Shown here: piece after piece, positions 1-11,710 of the stretch
How positions within the stretch are numbered: position 1 is the stretch's first letter
Layout: the number at the start of each line of letters is the position of its first letter
Assembly: GCA_015039365.1 (NCBI GenBank)
Contig: WION01000090.1
Location: forward strand, 110,127 to 174,126
Origin: Amanita rubescens
Lineage: Eukaryota; Basidiomycota; Agaricomycetes; Agaricales; Amanitaceae
Reading direction: 5' to 3'
Length of the DNA stretch: 64,000 nucleotides
The notes under the pieces: generated by a model
Database searches by the model: none
Seen by the model: the letters and a program-made list of their open reading frames with translations, nothing else
Told to the model about the DNA's origin: nothing
Program-made: the position numbers and the translations under genes

Positions 1-559
1 ACCCACTTGCATCAACCACCACTGCAGTAGATGCCGTTCATTCCCTCATATGTTCCAGCAGCCGCACATCCAAACACTTCCTGGACCTCGGATTTGTGGC
101 GATCTTGCGGGTGGTCTAGTTTATGTATCTTTTCCGTATGACTGTTGACGGAATGCGACGCTACTTGTCGTAATGTTCTCGCTGTCAACCTGTCATATTA
201 ATAACATATAGCAGAAGAACAAATCTGTCGATACAAAGAATCGAGGTCAGTGAGTGCTGATTACCATTGAGTTATGCAGGTGACATTACGCCTTTTTAAC
301 TATTATTTATCCGCCTCGCTTTGCGTCTTCGGCAGTCATGTCAAGCAACCACCTTATCGACTGTGGAGCAGCATGCGTGAGATCACGAAGCTGACGAAAA
401 TATCATCTCTGCGCACTTTTCTTCAAAAAAAAAAAATCCTCTATCAAGTATTTCCTACCGAGAGCCTTTGAGCCTTGTCAGTGTTCGTTTGGAATGCGAT
501 CCAGTATGTTGTCCTAAACGTTAAAATCAATCCCCACCAACCTCATTTTTATTGGTGCT

Positions 560-1340
560 CACCAAATACGAATGATGGTGCATGATGTTGACGAAAGGAG
601 TCTACTACCTCCTGAGGGAGCGACGAAATATCTAGCTCATGTTTCATCACGAGCAGTGACGAAGTTCAAAGGCTTCCCAACTTGGATGTCAGCGTCGTTG
701 GATGTTGTTGATGATCCACCGCGCCTGCCGACTAGTAGGCTAAAGATGGGCTGTTGAGCGCAAAGCGAGAGCGCGTAACGTGGCGTAAACGAACCTGATC
801 TGAGCTCTCTCAACCCACACCGACGTGACTGTCGCGCTCCTCCAAAACCGATGAGGAGGTATCGAATGTAGATGCGTTTGTCGGTAACGACTTTTAGATC
901 CACGTGTCGAGGAAGAAAGGATCCGTGTCGCTGAATGCTGTTGATGATATGTCGCGCCTAAAGAGGGGTTGTTCGGTGCGCAAAGCGAGTGGCGCTCAAA
1001 GAATATGTTCAGTGGAGAGTGGTTGTTGTCGAATTGGATGTCGTGTCGGGGAGGCTGAACAGGAGCTTTTCTAGATTGGAGACTTCGTTTTTAAAGTGTT
1101 GTGAACATATGGCGGAGGCAGGGATTTCACTGCAATTCGAGGAGTTGTGCGTCAAGTAAGAGAGGCTTTCGAGTAAGAATAGTGACGGATAAGGTATTTT
1201 TAGTCCATCAATCTCGCTCACACACTGCAAGCTCGCCTGACGCGATCACCCGTGGAGCTGCAGTGCCGAAGACCCGCGAATGCCTCAATCGGTCAAGATC
1301 CTCTTTACTTCCTTTCCACTCGAGATCGATCTAGAGGCCA
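560..1340. repeat. Relic segment, first of three related copies
   Basis: Related sequence recurs at about 6,080-6,540 and 26,590-27,060: a stretch with the words CTAGCTCATGTTTCATC, then GGCTAAAGATGGGCTGTTG, then a minus-strand coding-like piece containing SNLEKLLFSLPD. The three copies differ by indels and none keeps a long frame. I do not recognise the original gene. The bases 1-560 hold no gene that I can support. Confidence 0.55.
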
Positions 1341-1456
1341 GTCCTCCAGCCCTTGACTTGCTAGAGCTTACTTGTGCAAAATAGATTCTCGGTTGGACGC
1401 GTACTCAAGATCTCCTATCTCTGACTGAAACAAACAAGTCCACCTCTCAATTACTC

Positions 1457-3383
1457 TTGTCGCCCATATCCGAGAGAGCTTGGGAACTCTCTTTCTTGAG
1501 GAAAAGTATTCCGCCCCTCCCGCCAATTTACTCATATGTTAAATGGGCAAGATTGATATATGGGAACCACATTTGCTACGTAAGCTACGAGATGCAGTTT
1601 CGTTCAGCTTTTGACGGAAACAGGCTTGTAGACATAACCTGGCGGAGTTTAATTACCACCTCCTGCGCCGGTTGTGTTCCGAGTGCACCGCGTGGTTTCA
1701 AACCGCTATTGCTGAGCCAGAAAGAGTGGCCGCGATTGAAAATCCTGTCAGCTCGACCGAAAGAGACGTTTTGGAACTCATTCCACACACCTCTGAAAGT
1801 ATGTCATGTTTCTAAATGAATTAACAAGGGCACGGACCCACCTGGACTTTTGCTAGCTGATATATGGTGCCGATACTTCGAGCAAGATTACGAAGAAGTG
1901 TATCAGAAGCTGCGAGCATACGAAACGAACCAATTCGACACAGATGGCCATACTCTCTCCGATTTTCGACTTCAACGGCTCGAATTTATGGAGAAGGTAC
2001 ACGAAGTGCGTTCGAAGATGCCTTTTCACGCTGCTCCATTGACCGTGTCCGTTTCCAGCTGTCGATATGGTCACGTTCAAATCGACAGCGAGGGGTGAAG
2101 CACCGTGTCGAAGCAATGTATGTAACCGCCGTGCTTTCGGACTGATGTACGAGACTCACTAGGCCAGCATACGAAAACGATTCTATGAATTAGGGTTCGA
2201 GGAATGCGATTTCGACCGTGGCTTTAAAGCTCCCGTTTGGATTATCGACTTGGACCACGAAGATATAACTGAGCGTGGTAACCACTACCACTTTTCGTTA
2301 TTTCAACGCTGATGACACTCCAGAGTGGAACCTTATTTACGAGTCAACGAGGGGGCGTATATGCGATTTCAGGAACATACGGGAAATGGGGGAAAGGCGG
2401 AAGATCATCACTCGGATGCTCTTCGATTCTTACCTCAAGTACATCTCCCCGTACCAATGGGCTTATCAGCCCAAGTCTCATGACATATATGATGACAGGG
2501 AACTAGCCTTTCTGGCCATAAGCTTCCAGAAAGACCGAGACCTATCCAAGGCAGACCTTGATGCAGCAAAAGCTAAAATTCCGGAGATCGCGAAGAATTG
2601 GATGCAGAACAAAAGAAACGCATTATCAAGCCTCATGTCTTCCTATTTGAGGGATAAAGGGTACTTGAAAGAAGTGATAATCACGCCCGAATTTGACATT
2701 CTGCAACTTGCTATAGCTGTTTTCGCATGTTCTCCCATCCCTTCTGCTACATCTCTCTGGGACAATCCATCTCCAATACCACTTATAGGCCCTGATGCAG
2801 CTCTTCTCCATAAATGCGATAGCCGAATGTGTCGCATCGTCTTTTCGGAATTTGGATTTGAGGCTGCAATGTATTTTGTCAAGCTTGTTGGTTTAGACCC
2901 CTTCTCGACTACCTACGCGGACATGGACAAAAAAGATGCTCGATTTGTTCGTTCGGACGTGCGCGAAGTTGCACTCTCGTGGACGGATGCAGTAAGTACT
3001 AAGCGTGAAACGATTTTCTCTCGATTGACTCGTCGAATCACCACCCCCAACAGGTCACTCACTTTTTCTTAGAAAAAGGCACAGTTCATGAGTCTACTAC
3101 CGTATGGGAACTACTTTCACCGGAGGAAACATCTGAAGCGAAGAAGAATGAGGAGGACCCAAAGCTTAACGAATCGTGGTGCTGTAACCTCTGTCCTGTC
3201 TTTGGATATTGGTCTCGAAAGAACTTTTACGTGGTCAAGGAACATATCTATACGAGGTGCTTAGTAGTCGGGTCTTTCAAAATCACCTTGCTGATGCATT
3301 TCCATAGCCATGGTGTACGTGAACCGGAGGTCCCTCGCCATATCTTTGTTTATAATTTGTCACCCCTGAATCCATTGTGCTAA
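1457..3383 (+). CDS. F-box-like protein (Agaricomycete expanded family), 5' part uncertain
   Basis: The C-terminal exons are well resolved: 2163-2277, 2324-2991, 3054-3256 and 3308-3383, joined by GT-AG introns of 46, 62 and 51 nt that keep one frame to the TAA. An upstream exon ending at 2005 joins in phase at 2163. The product has a helical middle part (YELGFEECDFD, then IREMGERRKIITRMLFDSY), a region ending RSDVREVALSWTDAV, and a Cys/His-rich end (WCCNLCP followed by KEHIY and SHGV). This is the layout of the large mushroom F-box-like family with a terminal zinc-finger-like segment; substrate selection for ubiquitination is inferred from the family only. The segment 1457-1860 looks related (WARLIYGNHICY), but its join to the next exon is out of phase, so the 5' end may be decayed or mis-modelled. 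The true start codon is not identified. Confidence 0.6.
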
Positions 3384-3458
3384 CAAGTACTACCACACGT
3401 TAACTGCTATCATGTGTTCCTCTCATTCTGAATACGTATTTCCATCGTGCGACTCCAG

Positions 3459-3550
3459 GTATTTAATAACTGTTCGACATCGTCGTATCATACACGATGG
3501 TCGCTGGTCCTCTGTACCACATATGTCAATTAAACACACATTAAGCCCAG
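3459..3550 (-). pseudogene. Relic of the 3' end of an Hsp70-like gene
   Basis: On the minus strand this carries the terminal exon found at the ends of the two Hsp70-like genes at 20,984 and 43,501, encoding RGPATIVYDTTMSNSD or a variant. Nothing else of the gene is present. Similar relics are at about 11,833-11,995 and 27,297-27,460. It lies tail to tail with the F-box-like gene, as at 20.7-21.0 kb, which suggests an ancestral convergent pair. The rest of 3384-3719 is the leader of the next gene. Confidence 0.6.
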
Positions 3551-3705
3551 TCAAAATCGATTCTGTGAGAAAACAGGTCGAAACCGCGTGATTCCGTATT
3601 TAGCGGGATGGGACGGGTTTCAAACGCTTCTACACCGTCGTAATGTCAGGAACACGGCACGTTACGTCACCGGTCACGCGTTCAAGTTATCCGAGACTCG
3701 ATAGC

Positions 3706-3723
3706 ATGCCTCGAACATCATGA
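3706..3723 (+). promoter_or_regulatory. Short upstream ORF overlapping the start codon of the nuclease/kinase gene
   Basis: ATG at 3706 opens a five-codon frame (MPRTS) whose TGA at 3721-3723 overlaps the ATG of the main gene at 3720 as ATGA. The arrangement is unchanged in the duplicate at 24,215-24,232. It could lower initiation or act by termination-reinitiation; there is no expression evidence. Confidence 0.4.
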
Positions 3724-5141
3724 GAACCACGCTCCCAACTTTGTCTTACAACCCGACAGGTTTTTTGTGGGACGAAGATTCTCACAGTTCCGCATACACA
3801 AAGGGACAAGCTCCACGAACAGATCTTCAACACCTCGTTCCATGGAATACATTTGAAACAGAGATCAACGAGGCTATTACTACTCGCATGTTCGCTATGG
3901 GCATTCCCTTAGACGCCGAATATGATATCGGGTCCCTACCAAAGAAACGACCATGCGTGGCGAACGAAGAAGGTGTTCGACAGGAGGCGAGAAGGCAGCT
4001 GCACGATTTGGTGGTAGAGGTGCTGGATATACTTGGGATTGAAGGATGGTTCGAGTCCTCGCCAGACTCTGGGAATAATCAGATCGTTGGAGAGCCCGAC
4101 TTTTCTTGGTTGCGGGCTCCCACCAGGCATCCCAAGGTTGTGGTACGTGTATCAATGATTTCTATTTTTTGACACGCCTCATCTAAGTTGTGGGGACAGG
4201 TAGAGTACAAGACAAAATGGTCGGCCCCTCTTGAGAACTTGCCCGAGTATTTTCAACGTAGAGCTCAGGAAATCCCTCGGCTGGCGCGACAGTCGATCGA
4301 CGCTGTCTTCCAACTCTACGGCTACATGACGTTTAACGAGAACAAATATGGCATACTCAATAATATGGAGTGTGCTTGGTTTTTCCAACGCGTCGAGACT
4401 CCCGAAGGCCAAGGCAAAACCTTGCAGTACTACGGGCCGATCAGTTTTGATTCGGTTCGTTCGCCAAGTATGCTCAAAGCCTTTGTGGGCACTGTTCTGC
4501 TTGCCGAAACTGCCTGGTTTCATAGTTCCCCAACCTCTGCCAATGTACCCTCTACCACAGCTACTCGTAGCCGTGACGCAGCCATTGCGCAGGCACAGTC
4601 ATACGATTCGGTCGTCGAGGCTGGATCATATCCGGTTTTGCCACTTGACCCTCGTCTTTGCTATTTTGACCGTACTTCCGTGCGTCATGCTCCACAACGA
4701 GGCTGTACATTAAAGGCAACACTGGTGAAACGAATTTGGAACCTGGACGTCTACTGCAAAGTTGTAGACCTTTTTCAGAGGGGAGATGCCATGGATGCGC
4801 TCGATACGGAGGTGCGCAATTATGCCACCTTGCAGCATCTGCAAGGCATAGTTATTCCGTGCGTCCGTGGATATTACGACGTTTGGGGACTATTGAGGCT
4901 CCTTGCGCTCGAAGATGTCGGTACCGCAATCCCTGGAGATGGGCCAATCAATACACGGACGAAGAGACGGATGAGATCCGCTCTTGGTCGCATCCACTCG
5001 GCAGGATATGTTCACGGTGATATTGCACGACGCAACTTCTGCCAGAAGGGTCGTGCGATATTCTTGGTCGACTTGGAGACGTTGGCGGCGGGAAGTCCTG
5101 AACAAATGGCAGCTGAATTAGCCCAAATTGATGCATTGTAG
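3720..5141 (+). CDS. PD-(D/E)XK nuclease-like / protein-kinase-like fusion, copy 1
   Basis: Two exons, 3720-4142 and 4200-5141 (intron GTACGT...CAG, 57 nt), give 454 residues. The N-terminal half has the restriction-endonuclease-fold signature: PD at residues 126-127, then E143-Y144-K145 (the ExK), then a Gln-bearing helix near 172-180. The single intron falls just before the codons for VEYK. The C-terminal half looks like a kinase domain: a Lys/Glu pair around 317-346, catalytic loop HGDIARRN at 413-420 and VDLE at 431-434 in place of DFG. The chain ends soon after, so the kinase C-lobe is very short. A nuclease-like plus kinase-like pair is known as a C-terminal toxin module of Crinkler (CRN/CR) effectors in fungi and oomycetes; here there is no CRN header or NTPase domain. 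Both active sites look plausible, but activity is unproven. A duplicate is at 24,229. Confidence 0.85.
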
Positions 5142-5754
5142 ATTGTTTCTTACACCTGAATTGCATGCAGTAATTTCACACTTGGTCTGCATCTCCTGCA
5201 GAGGCTCGCTGCCGAATCTCGGTCGTCGGCGCATCAAGCAACGGGAACGTGACTCTCCAAATGCATTAGTCCCGCGTCTCAGTACTTGGCGTAAACCCGT
5301 AAAGCTACATCGTCCGGAGGAGCGTCTGGGTAGCTCAGGTCGCACGTTGGTACACAATCCCAGTTCCTCTCAAAGCAGAAACTCGCTGTACTGCGGTTCC
5401 TGCTCTGGATTATTTCGCTTCGCCTGAATAGCGTCCGACACGCTCCAAAGTAAACTTGCAGCAGCAGTTAGAGCGATATTCGTATCAGACTATCGACCAA
5501 ACTGTCCAAGGGTGCTGATGCAGAGGGGCATAAATATTGAGAACTGCGGTATGGATTCGATTAAAAAAATGTTGGTGACTAGTAACTATGAGCAAACTAC
5601 AAGCTTCCGTTTATATATACACGCAAGACTTCGTTGAATCTAAAAAATACGAATGAGAAAAAGGAGCGTATGAGTCTATGACATATCTACAAAAGTTCCA
5701 TAAGTAATTTGTACGGATAGCCTAACAATTGCACTTACAATCGACCCGCCAAAA
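5142..5754. other. 3' flank of the nuclease/kinase gene, no gene seen
   Basis: This stretch is duplicated at 25,656-26,228 with scattered substitutions and indels. I see no open frame that both copies preserve. Confidence 0.5.
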
Positions 5755-6095
5755 CTAGTTGACTAGCTTAGACAGATCGCCGTTGGTAGTCGTTACGGCC
5801 AAGGGATCCCAGGCCAAAGTTGGTAATAGCGCCGCGGAGGGTCCCGTAGTGGGTAATATATGTGTGATCGACGGTGATGCCGTAGCATAGCAATGGAGTT
5901 GTTGTTGGGGACAGGGTCGTCATCATTTTGCCAGGTGGCCTCGTCCCAGCTCGCTACTAGGGTACCTTGAACGGTCAACGCGGGAAGGTACATGTCGAGG
6001 AAGGCGTTGAACCAGATACCAGCCGCAGTAGCCTAGTGAGCATGGCCTCATCGGCCGTGGGGTCGTGCCACCCATTGTGAAGCATGTCTGGGACG
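5755..6095 (-). pseudogene. Relic of a phosphoesterase / acid phosphatase (PF04185-like) C-terminus, copy 1
   Basis: Minus-strand pieces read HNGWHDPTADEA, then WFNAFLDMYLPAL, GTLVASWDEATWQNDDD and a decayed tail. These match the layout of fungal secreted acid phosphatases of the phosphoesterase family (HDG/HD region, LP.L..GTLV...DE, then a THY...WGL.SLGR tail). The pieces are in different frames and the tail is disrupted, so it is not functional. The better-preserved copy is at 26,229-26,600. Confidence 0.6.
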
Positions 6096-6540
6096 TAGAA
6101 AGAGTACTACCTCCTGGAGCGACAAAATATCTAGCTCATGTTTCATCGTTATATGTTGTTGATGACCCCTGCCGACTAGCAGGCTAAAGATGGGCTGTTG
6201 AGCGCGCAAAGCGAGAACGCGTAACGTGGCGTAAACGAACCTGATCTGAGCTCTCTCAACCCACACCATGACTGTCGCGCTCCTCCAAAACCGACAACCA
6301 GGAGGTATCGAATCGCCAACAATTGTAGACGCGTTTCAGTCGGTAACGAATTTTAGGTCCACGTGTCGAGGAAGAAAGGATCCGGGAGCGGTTGTTGTCG
6401 AATTGGATGTCGCTGTCGGGGAGGCTGAACAGGAGCTTTTCCAGATTGGAGATTTCGATTCCGAAGGTTATGGCGGAGGCGAGGGTTGTGGATGAGGGAA
6501 GTAGTGGAGTAAATGGTGTGAAGAGTGCAGCCGGGAAAGG
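6080..6540. repeat. Relic segment, second copy
   Basis: Second copy of the unidentified relic at 560-1340. Its minus strand encodes a fragment with EISNLEKLLFSLPDSDIQFD that is truncated by the following relic. Confidence 0.5.
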
Positions 6541-6594
6541 AGTTGGTCTGTCCCGGGTATAAATATGGGTCGCGAACATAGAGGGCCAATGCTT

Positions 6595-6749
6595 CAAGGT
6601 AACCTCTGTCCTGTCTTTGGATATTGGTCTCGAAAGAACTTTTACGTGGTCAAGGAACATATCTACACGAGGTGCTTAGTAGTCAGGTCTTTCAAAATAA
6701 CCTCGCTGATGCATTTCCATAGCCATGGTGTACGTGAACCGGAGGTCCC
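6595..6749 (+). pseudogene. F-box-like gene 3' relic, left half, split by the KDZ element
   Basis: This is nearly identical to 3,190-3,340: it reads NLCPVFGYWSRKNFYVVKEH followed by the intron and SHGVREPEVP. The sequence breaks off at 6749 and resumes at 11,711 (tcgccatatcttt...). In unit 2 the same relic is uninterrupted at about 27,103-27,240, so that is the empty site. Confidence 0.75.
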
Positions 6750-7139
6750 GGATAACCCGTGACCTCCCAGCCGTTACAAGCGGTAACATACTTCATGCCA
6801 ATTTCTGGAACGCCCGTCTGTTCCCTCAGGCTCATGTTTCCTCTCGATTCCTCACCGACTTGTGGTTTTCCCCCACCACGACAAACACACAAATTCTGAC
6901 ACCGTGATACCGTTTTTTATCGCGGTTCATCAGTACCGTTATCGATCAGGTACCAATGTAGTCGTCAATTGATCGGTGGGTTCTGTGGTACATTAAAACC
7001 ATACTTAGCTGAGCGCACGCAGCATTTGGCGGCCATCGTGGTCCATCGGCACTGTCTAGTCACTGTGTCGCCCATCCTCGGCTGAACGCGCCCACGTGGC
7101 ACTATTGCTCGCGGTCCCACTGGTAGTTTCCCTTACCTT

Positions 7140-8560
7140 GCACGGTAGGTTCCCCAGGACCATTGGTTGCACGGACGCTGATATATCCTTCGTATCAGGT
7201 CGCTGTCTCGCCCATGTTCGCATTCCCCAGGATTCTTTAGAACCGTTCGCCACGCCGCCGCCCGCGGTATTCTTACACCAGCGCCTCCGTCGTTTTTTAG
7301 AATTGTTCGCCACCCCCTCGCCTGCGGTATTCTTACACTGGTACCTCCATGGTCTTTGAGAACCGTTCCCCACACCCTTGCCCGCGGTTTTCTTACACCA
7401 TCACCATGGTCTTTGACAACTGTTCCTCACGCCGTCGCCTGCGGTATTCTTACACCAGCAGCGCCTCCGTCGTTTTTTAGAATTGTTCGCCACCCCCTCG
7501 CCTGCGGTATTCTTACACTGGTACCTCCATGGTCTTTGAGAACTGTTCCCCACACCCTTGTCCGCGGTTTTCTTACACCAGCACCATGGTCTTTGACAAC
7601 CGTTCCCCACGCCGTCGCCTGCGGTATTCTTACACCAGCAGATCCATAACTGTTCCCCACACCCCCGCCTGCGGTTTTCTTACACCCCACTTGTAGTTTT
7701 CGAGAACCGTTTCCATGCCCCCGCCCACGGTTTTCTTACACCAACAGCTACACAGTTTTTGAGGACCCGCGGTTTCCTTACATCAGCAAACCTATAGTTT
7801 TTTTAGGACCATTTGCCACCCCTGTTCCCGTGGTTTTGTTACACCAGCAACTCAATGGTCTTTGAGAACTATGCCCCACGCACTTTCCTGTGGTTTTCCT
7901 ACACCAATAGACATCTAGTTTTTGAGAACTGTTACCCACCCCTTTGCCCGCGGTTTTGTTACACCAGGAAATCAATGGTCTTCGAGAACTGTGCCCCACG
8001 CACCTGCCCGTGGTTTTCTTACACCAACGGATCCATAGTCTTGACTCTTTGAGAACCGTTACCCACCCCTTCGCCCTCGGTTTTGTTACACCAGGAAATT
8101 GGAATCAATGGTCTTTGAGAACTGTGCCCCACGCACTTGCCCATGGTTTTCTTACACCAATGGATCAATAGTCTTTGAGAACCGTTCCCCACCCCTTTGC
8201 CCGTGGTTTTCTTACACCAACGGACCCATAGTTTCTGAGAACCGATTCCCACCCCTTTGCCCGCAGTTTTCTTACACTGGCAGTCCATGGTCTTTGAGAA
8301 CTGTGCCGAATGCCCTTTCACCTGGTATTCCTACACCAGCGCAACCATGGCAGTTTTTGAGAACCGTTCGCAACCCCCACGCCCACGGTTTTCTTACACC
8401 AGCACCCCGATGCCAGTTCTTGGGAACCGTTCGCAACCCCCTCGCCCACGGTTTTCTTACACCAGCACCCCGATGCCAGTTCTTGAGAACCGTTCGTCAC
8501 CCCTCACTCGTGGTTCTCGTACACCAGTACCTCCACAGTCTTTGAGAACCGTTCCTCATA
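7140..8560. repeat. Left subterminal minisatellite of the KDZ element (about 60-bp unit)
   Basis: About two dozen degenerate copies of a unit near 60 bp. Each contains a core like GGTTTTCTTACACCA and a second word like TTTGAGAACCGTTCCCCA. Open frames across it on both strands are translations of the repeat, not genes. Confidence 0.85.
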
Positions 8561-8580
8561 AGTTTATGGGTTGACCGCAG

Positions 8581-10295
8581 TCCATACCTGTGAAATTGAA
8601 CTTCAACCTTGCAATACCTGCCCCCGCGCGTATCGTCGATATGTTGGTCCAGATAGCCGAGAAAATGGAATCTTCAACTGGAACAATAAACTTCTTTTCA
8701 CCCACGATCTCTTAGACGACTACACCGCTTCGTTCACATCATCTGAAACTCCATTTACCGCATGGATGAGCGTGGTACAGAGAAGATACATACGATATGC
8801 TTCACCTGAGCCATTCGTTCGCCGCGATGATGTTTTTTTGGCGGCTTGGTTTGCCTACAGCAATATTCAGGCGATGGATGGCGATATGAGTTGCCCGGGG
8901 TGCGGGCCTACTCCTGACAACGTGATTTGGGATGGAGTAAGCCTCTCTTTTCATCGCAAACACCTCCTCCCTACCTTACGGCCTCCAACGGTGGTGAACG
9001 AAAATTCTTTGGAGAGAGAGAGCAAACGCATCTCGCAATCACTGATCAAGTCCGCAGAAGTTCGCCGCAATATGCAGAAAGTCATTGATGCAGCTGGCAC
9101 CACCAAAGGCGAAGCAATACTTTCACTCGGGCAACTGACAGACCACTTTGGACTAATACAGGCGACTAGCAGCGCTTTGAGGGAAATAAATCAAGAGCTC
9201 GGAGATTACTTCAATAGCCACTATGGCATTGAGATGTTAGCGAGCGAGAGAAGGCCTAGTTCAGAGATTTCCCAGCTTTTTCGACAGGTACGTGGATCAT
9301 GTGGCTTTACATCAATCTGGTTCTTATCCTGGGTGTACTACAGATCGCAGCCGACGACTCAGTTCTACAGATGATAACGATCTCATCAAGGAAGCTTCTA
9401 GAAGAGTTTGTCGAAAATCCGTCGCCGGTGACAGTATCGCCTCTCATCACTATACCCGCCATCTACCGCGCACTCCGATTTGAAGAGCAGCATCATAAAC
9501 AATCATACTCTGCACCACTTATTGCAATCTGCAGGTGGATAGCGAACAAAGCCAAAAGCATTCTCGAATCGATGTTATCAGACACAGCACCCGGCATAGA
9601 TCTCACGGCTATGGCGCTAAGTTCCAATGATTGGAGAAAGGTACGTCATTGTCGAGTCGTTCGTGCGCAAGCAAAGTTTCTGATTGAACGAGTTGCAGAC
9701 GGGTACTTGCTACAGCATGCCACAAATCCGCCACAGGCCAAGGTACCCGAGGCTCAAGGATGATAACGCTGGCGAGAGCGACGAGCGTGGTGGCCAATGC
9801 TCAAAATACTATTGGCAGTATAGCCAAAGACGATTGACAGGCGGCATTATGTGTGCATGGTGCACACATAGCATTTGTTACGGGTTTCACTGCATTCCCA
9901 GAGGCGAAGGGCGTAACGACGTTTTTTCAGCAATGATTACACGATGGCCCAAGGCTCCGAAACGCGTCATATATGATTTTGCATGCGCGCTGGGTCCCTA
10001 CTGCATGACGCGTGAACCGGACTTTTTCACTGACACCATTTTTGTAGTAGATGACTTCCACGCAAAGGGTCATACAAAGTGCTCAGCAGCGTCATTCCTC
10101 AAAACATATGCCGAACTGGACCCGCGCTTACTTAAGATCAATTCCAGTGCAGCTGAGTGCGGAAATGGAGGAATTGGGCGCATCCGTAAATCAGTCAGTT
10201 ACATGACCCAGGGCCGGGCAATCCTATACACAAAAACTTTCATTTCAGTTTGGAATCGTATAATGATTCGCAAGCAACTGGGGATGGACAAGTAA
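8581..10295 (+). CDS. KDZ transposase, 5' incomplete
   Basis: Exons 8581-9287, 9344-9640 and 9699-10295 are joined by 56- and 58-nt GT-AG introns in one frame. The first part has Cys pairs (CNTCPRAYRRYV; MSCPGCGPTPDNVIWDGVSL) typical of KDZ proteins. The last exon holds the RNase-H-fold catalytic core: YDFAC (first Asp), VDDFHAKGH (second Asp) and SSAAECGNGG...IRKSVSYM (Glu), preceded by the MCAWCTHSICYGFH zinc motif. No ATG fits at the 5' end: the frame is closed by TAA at 8559, and the exon probably begins after the acceptor ...CCGCAG at 8580. Full-length KDZ transposases are considerably longer (about 1,000 residues), so an N-terminal part is missing or hidden. The intact catalytic residues suggest fairly recent activity. 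Confidence 0.8.
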
Positions 10296-10339
10296 ATAGT
10301 GTATTATGCAATTTCATACAAGAATAAACTGTAGCTGGA

Positions 10340-11240
10340 CAGGTGCACAAAAACTATAACTGAGTGGTGGTGCAAAGAAACCATACCCGAGTGAGGCTGA
10401 GATGGTGCAAGAAAACTAGAGGCAGTTGGTGGTGCGAGGAAACCATACCCGAGCGAGGCTGAGATGGTGCGAGAAAACTGGAGGCAGTCGGTGGTGCGAG
10501 AAAACCATACCTGAGTGAGGCTGGGATGGTGTGGGAAAACTGGAGGCAGTTAGTGGTGCGAGGAAACCATAAGCAAGCAAGGTTGAGATGGTGCGAGAAA
10601 ACTGGAGGCTGTCAGTGGTGTGAGGAAACCGTACCCGAGCGAGGCTGAGATGGTGCGAGGAAACTAGAGGCAGTCGGTGGTGCGAGAAAACCATAAGCAA
10701 GCGAGGTTGAGATGGTGAGAGAAGACTATCGCTGGCCAGTGGTGCGAGAAAACCATACCCGAGCAAGGCTTAGATAGTACGAGAGAACTAAAGGCAGTCG
10801 ATGGTGCGAGGAAACCATAGGCAAGCGAGTTTGAGATGGTGAGAGAGAACTGGAGGCTGTCAGTGGTGCGAGGAAACTATACCCGAGCGAGGCTGAGATT
10901 GTGCGAGGAAACTAGAGGCAGTCGGTGGTGCGAGGAAACCATGGGTAAGCGAGGTTGAGATGGTGAGAGAAAACTATCGTTGGCCAGTAGTGCGAGAAAA
11001 CCATACCCGAGCAAGGCTGAGATGGTGCGAGAGAACTAGAGGCAGTCGGTGGTGCGAGGAAACCATAGGCAAGCAAGGTTGAGATGGTGAGAGAAAACCA
11101 TACCCGAGCGAGGGTGAGATGGTGCGAGAGAACTAGAGGCAGTCGGTGGTGCGAGGAAACCATAGGCAAGCGAGGTTGAGATGGTGAGAGAGAACTATCG
11201 CTGGCCAGCGGTGGGAGGAGACCATAGCTGGGTGAGGTGC
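10340..11240. repeat. Right subterminal minisatellite of the KDZ element (about 62-bp unit)
   Basis: Degenerate tandem copies of a unit near 62 bp built of words like GTGGTGCGAGGAAACCATA and GAGATGGTGCGAGAAAACT. Read on the minus strand, it contains TGGTTTTCTCGCACCA, almost the same core as in the left array, so the two arrays are inverted relative to each other. Confidence 0.8.
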
Positions 11241-11710
11241 GAAAAAACTCTTAGTGTTGGAGCACCATCCAAGAAACCATAGACAGGCGGGCGGGCGGTG
11301 GTGAATGGAAACCACCGGCTCGGGAGTGAGAGATAGTGCTGGAATACCGTCGAGGCAACTTGTAAATGGCAGACCCGGAAGGCAGGGCGCAACCGACTAC
11401 GGCTTAACGACTAGTGCGGCCAGGTTCAACCAAGGCGGGACTTAATCAGCGTAGGGGCTGGCACCTGATCCGGGGTAGCACTCACTTGCGGCGAGCAACG
11501 GGAGGTGGCAGAAGGGGAAACCGGGGAGGCAAGATAATACGGGGGAAGCAGTAGTGTACAAGTACCAAGCGCCCAGGCGACGAAGTTGATAAAAACTACG
11601 TCGTTTCAAAAGAGTGAGAGAAGTCACGTGCTCTAGGGAACGACAGTCCGTTCCTGTTTTTGGGTGGCAGTACGTGTCCGTTACGAACGTCCTGTCACTC
11701 GCGTCCTGCC

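Noticed and set aside
6750..6790. Long terminal inverted repeats of the KDZ element
   Set aside because: Comparing the two ends by eye gave only short shared words; I do not claim terminal inverted repeats.
7096..8574. Several plus-strand and minus-strand ORFs of 80-150 codons
   Set aside because: They are translations of the minisatellite of the KDZ element, in changing frames.
10416..11315. Minus-strand ORFs rich in SHHRLP/FSHH repeats
   Set aside because: These are translations of the right-hand minisatellite.
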